A DNA stretch of 64,000 nucleotides. Origin: Brevibacillus_H sp041920465 (GTDB lineage Bacteria; Bacillota; Bacilli; Brevibacillales; Brevibacillaceae). The notes beneath the pieces are model-generated. The model was not told the DNA's origin. It was given only the letters and a program-made list of their open reading frames with translations, and did not search any database. The stretch covers positions 62,001 to 126,000 of the forward strand of contig JBHGXW010000019.1 in NCBI GenBank assembly GCA_041920465.1, in the 5' to 3' direction. Positions 16,298-24,407 of the stretch are shown piece after piece (the first letter of the stretch is position 1; every line of letters starts with the position of its first letter). A program made the translations under genes and the position numbers.

Positions 16298-16447
16298 TTA
16301 CATCGGGTCTGCCCATTCTGACCAGTCAACCAGATCGTTATACATCTCTTCATCCCGGGGCGGGAAGTAGAGTTCATACAGATCGTTTAGCATCATTTCA
16401 GACGGTTCAGGATAACGATTGGGGTCATGCTTGTCCAATCGGTTCAT
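16298..16447 (-). CDS. Small acidic hypothetical protein (49 aa)
   Basis: A 49-residue protein beginning MNRLDKHDPNRYPEPSEMML and rich in Asp, Glu, Pro, Trp and Tyr (ending DWSEWADPM). A very good ribosome site, AAAGGAGGC, lies 6 bases before the ATG, which is the main reason to call it. It is followed by the bidirectional hairpin. No membrane segment or known motif is visible. The longer frame up to 16495 lacks a ribosome site. Function unknown. Confidence 0.65.
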   Translation of the reverse strand: MNRLDKHDPNRYPEPSEMMLNDLYELYFPPRDEEMYNDLVDWSEWADPM

Positions 16448-16521
16448 GGCAACGCCTCCTTTCATTTCCATTTTTCCCGAAAGCGAAAGAAACATGAGAA
16501 AAAGAAGATGAAAAAAGGTAT

Positions 16522-16550
16522 TGATTTAATGGGATAGATGTAGTATATTG
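16522..16550 (+). promoter_or_regulatory. Promoter of the tRNA-Ser/tRNA-Thr operon
   Basis: TTGATT and TATATT with a 17-base spacer lie 37 bases upstream of the first tRNA, a typical position for a stable-RNA promoter. Confidence 0.65.
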
Positions 16551-16586
16551 AATCTTGTCGCTGCGATAGTTAATAATCAAATAAAC

Positions 16587-16679
16587 GGATGGATGTCCGA
16601 GAGGCCGAAGGAGCACGATTGGAAATCGTGTAGACGGGGATAACTCGTCTCGTGGGTTCAAATCCCACTCCATCCGCCA
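16587..16679 (+). tRNA. tRNA-Ser(GGA)
   Basis: A complete class II tRNA. The acceptor stem is GGATGGA/TCCATCC, the discriminator is G, and CCA is encoded. The anticodon loop TTGGAAA gives anticodon GGA, which reads UCC and UCU. The long variable arm (around 16633-16650) and the GGTTCAAATCC T-arm are clear. Confidence 0.97.
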
Positions 16680-16686
16680 GATAGAT

Positions 16687-16762
16687 GCCGGTGTAGCTCA
16701 ATTGGTAGAGCACCTGACTTGTAATCAGGGGGTTGTGGGTTCAAGTCCTATCGCCGGCACCA
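16687..16762 (+). tRNA. tRNA-Thr(TGT)
   Basis: A complete 76-base tRNA with acceptor stem GCCGGTG/CGCCGGC (one G-U pair), discriminator A and encoded CCA. The anticodon loop CTTGTAA gives anticodon TGT, which reads ACA. It is seven bases after tRNA-Ser and co-transcribed with it. Confidence 0.97.
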
Positions 16763-16780
16763 TCAATTTTAATACACAAG

Positions 16781-16812
16781 ACGCTGTAGAGATTACTCTA
16801 TAGCGTTTTTTT
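16781..16812 (+). terminator. Terminator of the tRNA operon
   Basis: Stem ACGCTGTAGAG/CTCTATAGCGT with a four-base loop, followed by seven T residues. Confidence 0.9.
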
Positions 16813-16888
16813 ATAGCTATATAAGACTTTCATGCTGACTTCTTCGGCACCACTGATGAATGAAAATGGAACACTTATTTTCAGGGTA

Positions 16889-16930
16889 GAAAGTTTAATC
16901 AGTTTACATTATGAAAGTGGGTAAACTTTC
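16889..16930. repeat. 42-bp palindromic repeat, copy 1
   Basis: GAAAGTTTAATC ... GGGTAAACTTTC encloses a conserved centre with ATTATGAAAGT. A second copy at 48124-48165 is identical at 37 of 42 positions and has perfect 12-bp arms. Both lie in gene-free DNA downstream of an intrinsic terminator. This is the first element in the 601-base gap between tRNA-Thr and the DJ-1 gene. Confidence 0.75.
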
Positions 16931-16941
16931 ATCTGACGGCT

Positions 16942-17218
16942 ATGAAAAGGAAAGAGCTTCGTCCCATTGCGTGTTCTTTGTGAAGGCATGGCAAAGTGAA
17001 GAGAGTGAAGGAAGGAATCAGAGTTGCCAGGTGAGAAAACCCCCTGAGAAACTTCCAAACCCCTGAAAGGGGCGCGCAGCGTAGAAGGGGCCCCGCCCGA
17101 CAGTAGCGTAAGCTTACGTCGGGTGGGTTGTGAAGACTCCCTTCCGTAATGAACGGAACGGACAGTTTTTCATCTTGAATGCCTTCACGGAACCAAAAGG
17201 GGCGAAGTCTTTTCTCAT
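16942..17218. repeat. ~277-bp inverted-repeat element (MITE-like or long-hairpin RNA)
   Basis: The two ends of this gene-free stretch form an imperfect inverted repeat. GAAAAG at 16944 matches CTTTTC at 17209; CTTCGTCCC at 16957 matches GGGGCGAAG at 17199; and GTGAAGGCAT at 16980-16989 exactly matches ATGCCTTCAC at 17179-17188. The centre holds a CCCCT-gaa-AGGGG hairpin (17060-17072) and a GGGGCCCC-type repeat whose own apex is the palindrome GTAAGCTTAC. No convincing reading frame is inside. Confidence 0.5.
17087..17131. repeat. GGGGCCCC/GTGGGTT dispersed hairpin, copy A
   Basis: GGGGCCCC is followed by CCCGCCCGAC (17092-17101) pairing with GTCGGGTGGG (17118-17127), with one G-U pair and the palindrome GTAAGCTTAC at the apex, then TTGT. 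It shares its ends and stem with copies near 29.3, 45.3, 45.55 and 46.1 kb. Unlike the others it does not directly follow a recognisable stop codon. Confidence 0.7.
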
Positions 17219-17363
17219 GCATATTAATTTGTGAGTTTTTTTCTTTAAAGTAAAGAGTCTTGTCGCTAAGTGTTGACTTTATCAGGCAGGAAAAATAGCT
17301 TCTTTGCAGAATTTGGAAATCGGAAGGTGAAGTTACCTTACCATTTCCAAGGGAGGCTGTGTG

Positions 17364-17915
17364 ATGAGTAAGAAAGTGTTGATTGTTACAGGAGATGCCG
17401 TTGAAGCGCTGGAGGTATTTTATCCGTACTATCGCTGCTTGGAAGAAGGATTCGAAACGGTTATTGCCTCGCCAACCAGAAAAACACTTCATACGGTATG
17501 TCACGACTTTGAAGCGCATAGTGAAACTTATACCGAAAAACCAGCCTATCAGCTTGCGTCCCATGTTTCGTTTGAAGAAGTGAAGCCTGAAGAATTCGAC
17601 GGGTTGATTATTCCGGGGGGGCGGGCACCCGAGTATATCCGGTTGAATCCACATCTGAAACCGATTGTTGCCCATTTCTTTGAAGCGGACAAACCTGTTG
17701 CGGCAATTTGCCATGGATCACAAGTTTTGACTCTGGTCAAGGAGCACTTGGAAGGAAAAGAACTGACAGCTTATCAAGCTTGCCGCCCGGATGTGGAAGC
17801 GTGCGGAGCCATTTATCAAACGAATACGCTTCATGTGCACGGCAAACTGGTATCCGGTCATGCTTGGCCTGACTTGCCGGGTTTCATGCGTGAATTTTTG
17901 CGGTTGTTGCAATAA
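17364..17915 (+). CDS. DJ-1/PfpI family protein
   Basis: A 183-residue class I glutamine amidotransferase-like protein. The nucleophile-elbow cysteine is C116 in AAICHGSQVL, followed by the canonical His, and E15 lies in the first loop as in DJ-1 proteins. GLIIPGGRAPEYIRL is the conserved second strand and turn. Members act as deglycases, glyoxalases or chaperones, and sequence does not settle which. The ATG at 17364 is favoured over the GTG at 17361 because AAGGGAGG is then 7 bases upstream. Single gene with its own terminator. Confidence 0.9.
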   Translation: MSKKVLIVTGDAVEALEVFYPYYRCLEEGFETVIASPTRKTLHTVCHDFEAHSETYTEKPAYQLASHVSFEEVKPEEFDGLIIPGGRAPEYIRLNPHLKPIVAHFFEADKPVAAICHGSQVLTLVKEHLEGKELTAYQACRPDVEACGAIYQTNTLHVHGKLVSGHAWPDLPGFMREFLRLLQ

Positions 17916-17943
17916 AAACAAGATAGAATGGTTCGGTGATCTG

Positions 17944-17971
17944 ACAGACACTTTCGGGTGTCTGTTTTTTT
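17944..17971 (+). terminator. Terminator after the DJ-1/PfpI gene
   Basis: Perfect 8-bp stem ACAGACAC/GTGTCTGT with loop TTTCGG and a run of seven T. Confidence 0.9.
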
Positions 17972-18050
17972 GTGGGGAAAAGATGATCGGAATAAACGTA
18001 AATGCGGATCATTGACGATTTTTTGAAATCTGTATTACGGCACAAGATGC

Positions 18051-18109
18051 TGTTATAGTATCTGTTATATTTTAGTTAACTAAAATTACTGGTACAGAAA
18101 AACGTTTTT
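18051..18109 (+). promoter_or_regulatory. Promoter and two palindromic operators of the oxidoreductase operon
   Basis: An extended -10 (TGTTATAGT, 18051-18059) is followed by a perfect 16-bp palindrome, TTTTAGTTAACTAAAA (18070-18085), and by a perfect 12-bp palindrome, AAAAACGTTTTT (18098-18109). The first sits where a repressor would block initiation and resembles MarR-type sites; the second resembles a relaxed CcpA site. Which proteins bind is unknown. Confidence 0.55.
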
Positions 18110-18113
18110 ATAT

Positions 18114-18164
18114 CAAGGGTGTGAAGTAAATCACTTCATGCTGTTATTTTTTTTGATACCCTTG
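18114..18164 (+). promoter_or_regulatory. Structured leader with possible attenuator
   Basis: CAAGGGT (18114-18120) pairs with ACCCTTG (18158-18164). Nested inside are TGAAGT/ACTTCA (18122-18138) and a run of eight T at 18147-18154. The inner hairpin plus T-run looks like a weak terminator, and the outer pairing could form after it. The oxidoreductase start is 85 bases further on. Confidence 0.4.
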
Positions 18165-18248
18165 TGTATGAATGAATAACGCGATAGAAAACAAGCAGAA
18201 AATGTTTCCGTCGCACACATTTATTTCAAACAAGGGGAGAGGTTCAGC

Positions 18249-19253
18249 ATGTCCAAATTACCGAAGAAGAATGAACTTGGCTTCTTTGAAATCCGCCTTG
18301 AGTCTATCGGTGGATTAGGGGCTAACTTGGCAGGGAAAATGCTCGCAGAAGCAGGTGTGATTGGTCTTGGATTGAACGGCTCCAACTTTTCATCATACGG
18401 TTCAGAGAAAAAAGGTTCACCTGTTAAGGCCTTTGTCCGCTTTTGTGATGAAGATACGGAGATCCGTGCCCACAGCCCGATCGAAACACCGCATGTTGTC
18501 GGTGTGTTCCATGAAGCACTGTATAAAACCGTTGACGTTGTAAGCGGTCTCGTACCGGACGGCATTGTGTTGGTTAACACAACCCGTGATTCGGAAGCGG
18601 TTCGAAAAGATCTTAAATTGGAGTACGGTACTCTGGCAACAGTGGATGCCTTGGGAATTGCCGTGGAAGAAAAAACCAAGGTTAACACAGCGATGCTCGG
18701 AGCACTCTTTAGAATCTGTGACTTCCTTGACGCTGATGCGATGCGTGCGATCATCCGCAAAACGTTTGAGAAAAAGTACCCGCACTTGGTTGAACCAAAC
18801 ATCCGCACATTTGACCGCGGTTACAACGAAGTGAGATTCACTACGATTGAAGCTTCCGATGACGCGAAAGGAAAAGCGTTCGTTCGTCCGCTGCCGACGT
18901 TTGGTTACCTGACCCAAGCAATCGGCGGTGTTATCACCAACCCTGGCAACAGCATTTTGAAAGACTTGAGCGGTTCCCGCCAAGGTTTTATTCCTAGCTT
19001 CAATGCAGAAAAATGTATCCATTGCGCAGCCTGTGATACCGTTTGTCCGGACTACTGCTTTGTTTGGGAAGAAAAAGAAGACAAACGCGGACGCATGCAA
19101 ATGATGCTGCAAGGTATCGATTACCAATATTGCAAAGGCTGCCAAAAATGTGTCGTTGCCTGCCCGACTCAAGCCCTTAACACGCTGCGTGAAGAGATTG
19201 GCTACGCTGATGAACATCGCGTAAAACAAAATTTTGTGCTGGCATCCAACTGA
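18249..19253 (+). CDS. 2-oxoacid:ferredoxin oxidoreductase, gamma subunit fused to a 2[4Fe-4S] ferredoxin (delta) domain
   Basis: A 334-residue fusion. Residues ~10-190 form the gamma domain with IRLESIGGLGANLAGKML and SSYGSEKKGSPVKAFVR, the coenzyme A-facing loop. The C-terminal ~90 residues form a dicluster ferredoxin with CIHCAACDTVCP and CKGCQKCVVACP. Together with the next gene it completes a four-domain enzyme that oxidatively decarboxylates a 2-oxoacid (pyruvate, ketoisovalerate or oxoglutarate) to an acyl-CoA and reduces ferredoxin. AGGGGAGAGG precedes the ATG. The partner gene starts 18 bases after the stop. Confidence 0.92.
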   Translation: MSKLPKKNELGFFEIRLESIGGLGANLAGKMLAEAGVIGLGLNGSNFSSYGSEKKGSPVKAFVRFCDEDTEIRAHSPIETPHVVGVFHEALYKTVDVVSGLVPDGIVLVNTTRDSEAVRKDLKLEYGTLATVDALGIAVEEKTKVNTAMLGALFRICDFLDADAMRAIIRKTFEKKYPHLVEPNIRTFDRGYNEVRFTTIEASDDAKGKAFVRPLPTFGYLTQAIGGVITNPGNSILKDLSGSRQGFIPSFNAEKCIHCAACDTVCPDYCFVWEEKEDKRGRMQMMLQGIDYQYCKGCQKCVVACPTQALNTLREEIGYADEHRVKQNFVLASN

Positions 19254-19271
19254 GACAGGAGGTAGTTCAAT

Positions 19272-21578
19272 ATGGCGATTAATTACGAAAAAGAAACGGA
19301 AAATGTAGCAAAACAAAATCGTCCCGAACAAAAATTGGTGTTCGAATCAGGCAATGAAATGGCAGCAATGGCTGCTGCGCAAATTAACTACCACATCATG
19401 GGTTACTTCCCAATCACGCCATCTACCGAGGTTGCCCAATATCTTGACCAAATGAAAACCCGTGGTGAACATGACATTGTGCTGATCCCTGCTGACGGTG
19501 AGCACGGTTCCGCAGGTATCTGTTACGGAGCGGCTGCCGCTGGTGCCCGCGTATTCAACGCAACCAGTGCGAACGGTTTCTTGTACATGCTGGAGCAATT
19601 GCCTGTACAATCCGGAACTCGTTTCCCGATGGTCATGAACCTGGTAACACGCGCCATCTCCGGCCCGCTCGACATTCGCGGCGACCACTCCGATTTGTAC
19701 TATGGTTTGAACATTGGTTGGCCTATCCTGTTGGCTCGCACTCCGCAAGCCGTTTACGACATGAACATCATGGCGCTCAAACTGGCTGAACACTCCGATG
19801 TTCGTCTGCCTGTATTGGTTGCTTACGACGGTTTCTTCACTTCCCACCAAAAACGCCGCGTAGAATATTTCGCAGATCGCAAAGTGGTGCAGGAATTCGT
19901 CGGTCCTAGACCAACCAACTTCCCGCATGCGCTTGATCCGAAGAATCCGGTAACCATCGGGCCATACATGAACGATCCGGATTTGATCAACAACAACTAT
20001 CAGCAATCCGAAGCTATGTATCGTGCGGGCGAGGTCTTTAAAGAAATCGCTGCTGCTTACAAGGAAATCTCCGGCCGTGAGTATCCAGTCCTGGATCTTT
20101 ACATGATGGAAGATGCAGAAGTAGCCCTCTTCTTGCTCAACTCAGCTGCCGAGACAGCGAAAGACGTAGTCGATAAACTGCGCGCTAAAGGTATTAAAGC
20201 AGGCGTGATCAGCCCGAACATCATTCGTCCGTTCCCTGCCAAAGAAATTCGCGAAGCACTCAAGAATGTAAAAGCACTGCTTGTCGGTGAACGCGCTGAT
20301 TCTTACGGCGGTCACGGGGCAAACCTGACGCACGAAATCAAATCTTGTCTGCAAGACGACAAAGAAAATAAAACCATTGTACTTTCCCGTATTTTCGGTG
20401 TTGGTGGGAAAGACTTCTTTGCCGACGATGCGGAAGAGTTCTTCCGTCTGGCAGTGGAAGCCAAAGAAAAAGGTTATGCCGAGAAGCCATTCGACTACTA
20501 CGGACATACTCCTGGCAACCCTGACATTACGATGAAACGCGTACTTGAACCGCTTCATACAGACGCGTTCAAAACGGGCCTGATTACGGTAACTCCAGAT
20601 GAAGAAACCGGCAAACTGAATGTGAAGATTCCGTCGCTCCGTCAGTTGACCAAAAAACCGAAGCGTATCGCATCCGGTCACGGCGCTTGCCCAGGCTGTG
20701 GTATCTTCCCGGGATTGGAACTTTTCTTCAAAGGAATTGAAGGGGATGTTGTGACGCTGTTCCATACCGGTTGTGCGATGGTTACAACCACCGGATATCC
20801 GTACAGCTCCCACAAGCAATCTTACATCCACAACCTGTTCCAAAACGGTGCGCCAACCCTGTCCGGCGCCGTGGAAGCGTTCTTCGAATTGAAACGCCGC
20901 GGCGAAATCGAAGTATCTGATGACTTCACATTCGTCATGGTGACAGGTGACGGCGGTATGGACATCGGTATGGGTCCTGCAATCGGTACGGCACTTCGCA
21001 ACCATAAAATGATCATCCTTGAGTACGATAACGAAGGTTACATGAACACAGGCAGCCAGATGTCTTACTCTACACCGATCGGCCACATGACCTCTACATC
21101 CGGTGTAGGAAAAGCGCAACAAGGAAAAAAATTCCATCACAAAGATACACCGCAAATCATGGCGGCAACCAACATTCCATACGTGTTCACCGGTACGGAA
21201 GCATTTCCGCAAGATCTCTTGAAGAAAGCGGCTAAAGCACAATGGTATGCACAAAATGCAGGTATGGTGTACGGCAAAATCCTGATCACCTGCCCGCTCA
21301 ACTGGAAAACGGCTGACGAGCAAGGGGAAGTGATTGTAGGAGCAGCCGTGAACAGTAACTTCTTCCCGCTTTACGAAGTGGAAAACGGCATTACGACCAT
21401 TACCTATGATCCGGAAGAAAAAGGCAAAAAAATTCCGGTAAGCGAATGGCTCAAAATGTTGGGCAAATCGAAACACATGCTCAAACCGGAAAATGCTGAA
21501 ATGCTGGCAGAATTCCAAGCGGAAGTGGATCGCCGCTGGATGAAGCTGAAAGCAAAACACGAAAACCCATACTTGTAA
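19272..21578 (+). CDS. 2-oxoacid:ferredoxin oxidoreductase, fused alpha-beta subunit
   Basis: A 768-residue fusion. The N-terminal ~400 residues are the alpha (pyrimidine-binding) part with AAAQINYHIMGYFPITPSTE and a transketolase-C-like domain (GVISPNIIRPFP). The C-terminal ~320 residues are the beta TPP domain, with HGACPGCGIFPGLE for cluster binding, GDGGMDIGMG for the TPP diphosphate and Mg2+, and NEGYMNTGSQMS. Fusion in the order alpha-beta, with gamma-delta in the neighbour, is unusual compared with four separate Por/Kor genes. The exact 2-oxoacid is not readable. AGGAGG precedes the ATG, and a terminator follows. Confidence 0.92.
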   Translation: MAINYEKETENVAKQNRPEQKLVFESGNEMAAMAAAQINYHIMGYFPITPSTEVAQYLDQMKTRGEHDIVLIPADGEHGSAGICYGAAAAGARVFNATSANGFLYMLEQLPVQSGTRFPMVMNLVTRAISGPLDIRGDHSDLYYGLNIGWPILLARTPQAVYDMNIMALKLAEHSDVRLPVLVAYDGFFTSHQKRRVEYFADRKVVQEFVGPRPTNFPHALDPKNPVTIGPYMNDPDLINNNYQQSEAMYRAGEVFKEIAAAYKEISGREYPVLDLYMMEDAEVALFLLNSAAETAKDVVDKLRAKGIKAGVISPNIIRPFPAKEIREALKNVKALLVGERADSYGGHGANLTHEIKSCLQDDKENKTIVLSRIFGVGGKDFFADDAEEFFRLAVEAKEKGYAEKPFDYYGHTPGNPDITMKRVLEPLHTDAFKTGLITVTPDEETGKLNVKIPSLRQLTKKPKRIASGHGACPGCGIFPGLELFFKGIEGDVVTLFHTGCAMVTTTGYPYSSHKQSYIHNLFQNGAPTLSGAVEAFFELKRRGEIEVSDDFTFVMVTGDGGMDIGMGPAIGTALRNHKMIILEYDNEGYMNTGSQMSYSTPIGHMTSTSGVGKAQQGKKFHHKDTPQIMAATNIPYVFTGTEAFPQDLLKKAAKAQWYAQNAGMVYGKILITCPLNWKTADEQGEVIVGAAVNSNFFPLYEVENGITTITYDPEEKGKKIPVSEWLKMLGKSKHMLKPENAEMLAEFQAEVDRRWMKLKAKHENPYL

Positions 21579-21585
21579 GAGAATC

Positions 21586-21622
21586 AAGAGGCTGTCCATT
21601 CAATTGGAACAGCCTCTTTTGT
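21586..21622 (+). terminator. Terminator of the oxidoreductase operon
   Basis: Stem AAGAGGCTGT/ACAGCCTCTT with a 13-base loop and trailing T residues, beginning 8 bases after the stop. Confidence 0.85.
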
Positions 21623-21741
21623 TAAAGGTTAAAAAAGGGGAATTTTTTGCTTGTTTTGGGAATGATAGTTCCTATACAATGACAAAGAGATCAACTGCAA
21701 AAAAATTTTTATAAGTTACTTCCCTATAGGAGATAAAAAAC

Positions 21742-22017
21742 ATGACCATGAACTGTATCACCGTGTACACCAACAATTACGAAACGTTTTCCGACATTTA
21801 TGAAGCGCTCCTTTCCACATCGCTAACCGAAGATGAAGAGAGGGAAATCGACGGCATAACCGTCAGCCACTCCGGCGCAGTTCCACAAAACTATATTGAT
21901 AAGATGAAGGCTAGGCCTGATGTAGCGGTGATGAAAGTGAGAAGCAAAGGAATCACCATCATCCAAAGAAAAGAATGCTTTGAAGTATTGATTCCGGACC
22001 AAGCGATTGTTTCTTAA
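21742..22017 (+). CDS. Conserved hypothetical protein (91 aa) upstream of pepF
   Basis: A 91-residue soluble alpha/beta protein beginning MTMNCITVYTNNYETFSDIY and ending FEVLIPDQAIVS. TAGGAG lies 8 bases before the ATG. A promoter with TACAAT (21675-21680) precedes it, and the oligoendopeptidase gene begins 34 bases after its stop, so the two are probably co-transcribed. No domain is recognised. The alternation of short strands (ITVYTNN, DVAVMKV, GITIIQ) suggests a small ferredoxin-like fold, but this is a guess. Confidence 0.75.
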   Translation: MTMNCITVYTNNYETFSDIYEALLSTSLTEDEEREIDGITVSHSGAVPQNYIDKMKARPDVAVMKVRSKGITIIQRKECFEVLIPDQAIVS

Positions 22018-22051
22018 TGGATGAAAGCTAAGAGAAATGAGGAGGAGACAC

Positions 22052-23821
22052 ATGGAACAAAGATGGAGCTTGGCTGAACTGTACCCTTCCTTTGAAGCGG
22101 AAGAGTTCAAGCGGGACATGGAAGAGGTAGACAAAGCTATTCAAAAGATGAAAGACTGGGCTTCCGAACAGTTGAAGGATCAATCCAATGCGGTTGAGAA
22201 GATGGAAATCTATCTGAACATGCAGATTGACTTTTCGAAATTATTCACCAGATTATACGCCTTCGGGGAATTGACGCTAAGTGTGGAAGCAAAAAATGAA
22301 AAAGCGCTGTCTGTGGTCGAACAATTGGAACACAAGCATACGGAATTGACGGAGCCAAGCGTGTTGTTCCAAAAATGGCTTGGCTCTTTAACCGGGTTGG
22401 ACTCGCTGATTGCGAAATCTCCGCTGCTGGAAGAGCATCGCTTCTATTTGAATGAAATGGCTGCGAAAACCAAATATTTGTTGAGCGAACAAGAAGAAAT
22501 CCTGATTGCCAAAATGAAAAATACGGGTTCCAACGCCTGGTCCAAGCTGCAGGAGTTGCTGACTTCCACTCTGTTGGTAGACATCACCCAAAATGGTGAA
22601 CAAAAACAGCTTCCGCTACCGGTTGTCCGCAATCTTGCTTACGATGCAGACCCGAACGTACGGAAGACGGCGTATGAGGCGGAGCTTCTGGCATACAGGA
22701 AAATTGAGCAATCTTCTGCCGCTTGTTTGAACGGAATCAAGGGTGAAGTAATCACGCTCGCGAAGATGAGAGGGTATGCGTCACCTTTGGAGAAGACGCT
22801 GATCGACTCTCGGATGGATGAAGCGACACTGGAAGCCATGCTCACGGCCATGAAAGAGAGCTTGCCTGCTTTCCATAAGTTTTACCGCAAAAAAGCGGAG
22901 CTGCTCGGGCATCAAAACGGCCTGCCTTTCTACGATTTGTTTGCCCCGATGGGTGAGGTGAACATGACCTTTACCTATGAGGAAGCACGCAAATTCATCG
23001 TCGACAACTTCCGGACGTTCAGCGACAAACTGGCTGACTACGCGGATTACGCTTTCGAACATCGCTGGATCGACGCGGAACCGCGTGAAGGCAAACGGGG
23101 TGGAGCGTTCTGCCACAACTTGCATGTGATCAAAGAAAGCAGGATTATGGCCAACTTTACGGGCAGCTTCAGCAACATGACGACGCTTGCTCACGAATTG
23201 GGCCACGGGTATCATGGCGCCTGCCTGAACGAAGAATCTTACTTGAACTCTGACTATCCAATGCCGATTGCGGAAACGGCTTCCATCTTCTGCGAAACCA
23301 TTGTCAAGAATGCTGCTTTGAAGAAGGCAAGCAAAGAAGAGGCGTTTGCTATCCTGGAAAATGACATTTCCGATTCCGGTCAAGTGATTGTCGATATCTA
23401 CAGCCGCTTCCTGTTCGAAAGCGAAGTGTTCCGCCGCCGCATAGACAGTTCCCTGTCAGTAAACGAATTGAAAGAAATCATGCTGCGAAGCCAGAAAGAG
23501 GCGTATGGAGACGGATTGGATCACAACTTCCTGCATCCGTATATGTGGGTATGCAAGCCGCATTACTACTTCGCTGACTCCAATTTCTACAACTTCCCGT
23601 ATGCGTTTGGACTCTTGTTCGCCAAAGGGTTGTACGCCGAGTACCTCAAGCAAGGGGAACCGTTCATTGCAGCTTATGATCGTCTGCTGTCAATCACAGG
23701 CAAAAACGATATCGCTTCTGTGGCCAAAACAATGGGGGTGGACGTACGGTCCGTCGAATTCTGGCGCAGCTCTCTCGCTTTAATTGAAGCAGACATCGAC
23801 CGATTTATTTCGCTGAAGTAA
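22052..23821 (+). CDS. pepF: Oligoendopeptidase F (M3 zinc metallopeptidase)
   Basis: A 589-residue cytoplasmic zinc peptidase that degrades medium-length oligopeptides. The zinc site is H381-E-L-G-H385 in TTLAHELGHGYHG, with the third ligand glutamate in ETASIFCE about 25 residues later. The C-terminal HPYMWVCKPHYYFADSNFYNFPYAFG stretch carries the substrate-binding His/Tyr residues of the M3B family (quoted here in shortened sense: HPYMW and FYNFPYAFG). The start is ATG 22052, 7 bases after GAGGAGG; the upstream ATG at 22037 lies on that ribosome site. Confidence 0.93.
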   Translation: MEQRWSLAELYPSFEAEEFKRDMEEVDKAIQKMKDWASEQLKDQSNAVEKMEIYLNMQIDFSKLFTRLYAFGELTLSVEAKNEKALSVVEQLEHKHTELTEPSVLFQKWLGSLTGLDSLIAKSPLLEEHRFYLNEMAAKTKYLLSEQEEILIAKMKNTGSNAWSKLQELLTSTLLVDITQNGEQKQLPLPVVRNLAYDADPNVRKTAYEAELLAYRKIEQSSAACLNGIKGEVITLAKMRGYASPLEKTLIDSRMDEATLEAMLTAMKESLPAFHKFYRKKAELLGHQNGLPFYDLFAPMGEVNMTFTYEEARKFIVDNFRTFSDKLADYADYAFEHRWIDAEPREGKRGGAFCHNLHVIKESRIMANFTGSFSNMTTLAHELGHGYHGACLNEESYLNSDYPMPIAETASIFCETIVKNAALKKASKEEAFAILENDISDSGQVIVDIYSRFLFESEVFRRRIDSSLSVNELKEIMLRSQKEAYGDGLDHNFLHPYMWVCKPHYYFADSNFYNFPYAFGLLFAKGLYAEYLKQGEPFIAAYDRLLSITGKNDIASVAKTMGVDVRSVEFWRSSLALIEADIDRFISLK

Positions 23822-23833
23822 ATACATTGGATT

Positions 23834-24181
23834 TTATCTTCTTTTTGGCGGCTCGATGTACTCAAATGTGTTGCCATCCGGATGGGAGGCAATCATCATT
23901 ATGCCGGATGGTACCGATGCCGGTCCGACCAGTACTTCTCCGCCAGCTTGGGTGACAAACTCTTTTGCTTCCTCGATGGAGTCAACCAGAATGGTAGCGA
24001 TGACTCGGAGGTTTTCAGGATCTGCTCCTGCAATCAGCACCAGCTGGTCGAAGCGCGCTATATCAAACGATCGGACTTGAAAGGCAGCTTTCGGCTCCGC
24101 ATCAAGCAGCTTTTTGTAGAAATCGATATGAGCGGCTACATCTGACACATAAACTCGAGGAACTACAGATAGGATTTGCAT
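23834..24181 (-). CDS. VOC-family (glyoxalase/bleomycin-resistance fold) protein
   Basis: A 115-residue single vicinal-oxygen-chelate module: VVPRVYVSDVAAHIDFYKKL at the start and IASHPDGNTFEYIEPP at the end, with the metal-ligand Glu in FEYIE. Such half-proteins dimerise to form the active site. AAGGTG precedes the ATG. It converges on pepF with only 12 bases between stops and no visible terminator. Substrate unknown. Confidence 0.85.
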   Translation of the reverse strand: MQILSVVPRVYVSDVAAHIDFYKKLLDAEPKAAFQVRSFDIARFDQLVLIAGADPENLRVIATILVDSIEEAKEFVTQAGGEVLVGPASVPSGIMMIASHPDGNTFEYIEPPKRR

Positions 24182-24361
24182 CGAATCACCTTATCGAACA
24201 GATTTTTCTATTCCTGGCAGGGGTGTGGAAGAGTAAAAGCGAGTATTCCATTTCTCCAGGTGCGCAGGAATGATCACACCTTACCATCATAGTACGGTTT
24301 TACTTCTAGTGCCTTTACAAAACTGTGACAAGTGGGCATGCGCTGTTTTGATGAATAAGGA

Positions 24362-24399
24362 AACAAAACCCTCTCTCGCATTGGAGTGAGGGTTTTGTT
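24362..24399. terminator. Terminator of the amino-acid permease gene
   Basis: A perfect 12-bp inverted repeat AACAAAACCCTC/GAGGGTTTTGTT with a 14-base loop. On the minus strand it lies 9 bases past the permease stop. Confidence 0.85.
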
Positions 24400-24407
24400 C
24401 GTGTCAG

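Noticed and set aside
16147..16497. 116-codon plus-strand frame after the threonine aldolase gene
   Set aside because: No ribosome site; it runs through a terminator hairpin and opposite a small gene that has a good ribosome site.
16929..17714. 261-codon minus-strand frame over the repeat region and the DJ-1 gene
   Set aside because: Half is the shadow of the DJ-1 gene and the rest crosses inverted repeats; no start signal.
17549..17740. Small minus-strand frame inside the DJ-1 gene
   Set aside because: Shadow frame with no ribosome site and no conservation clue.
20142..21599. 485-codon open frame opposite the alpha-beta oxidoreductase
   Set aside because: Same codon-bias artefact; no ribosome site and no recognisable domain.
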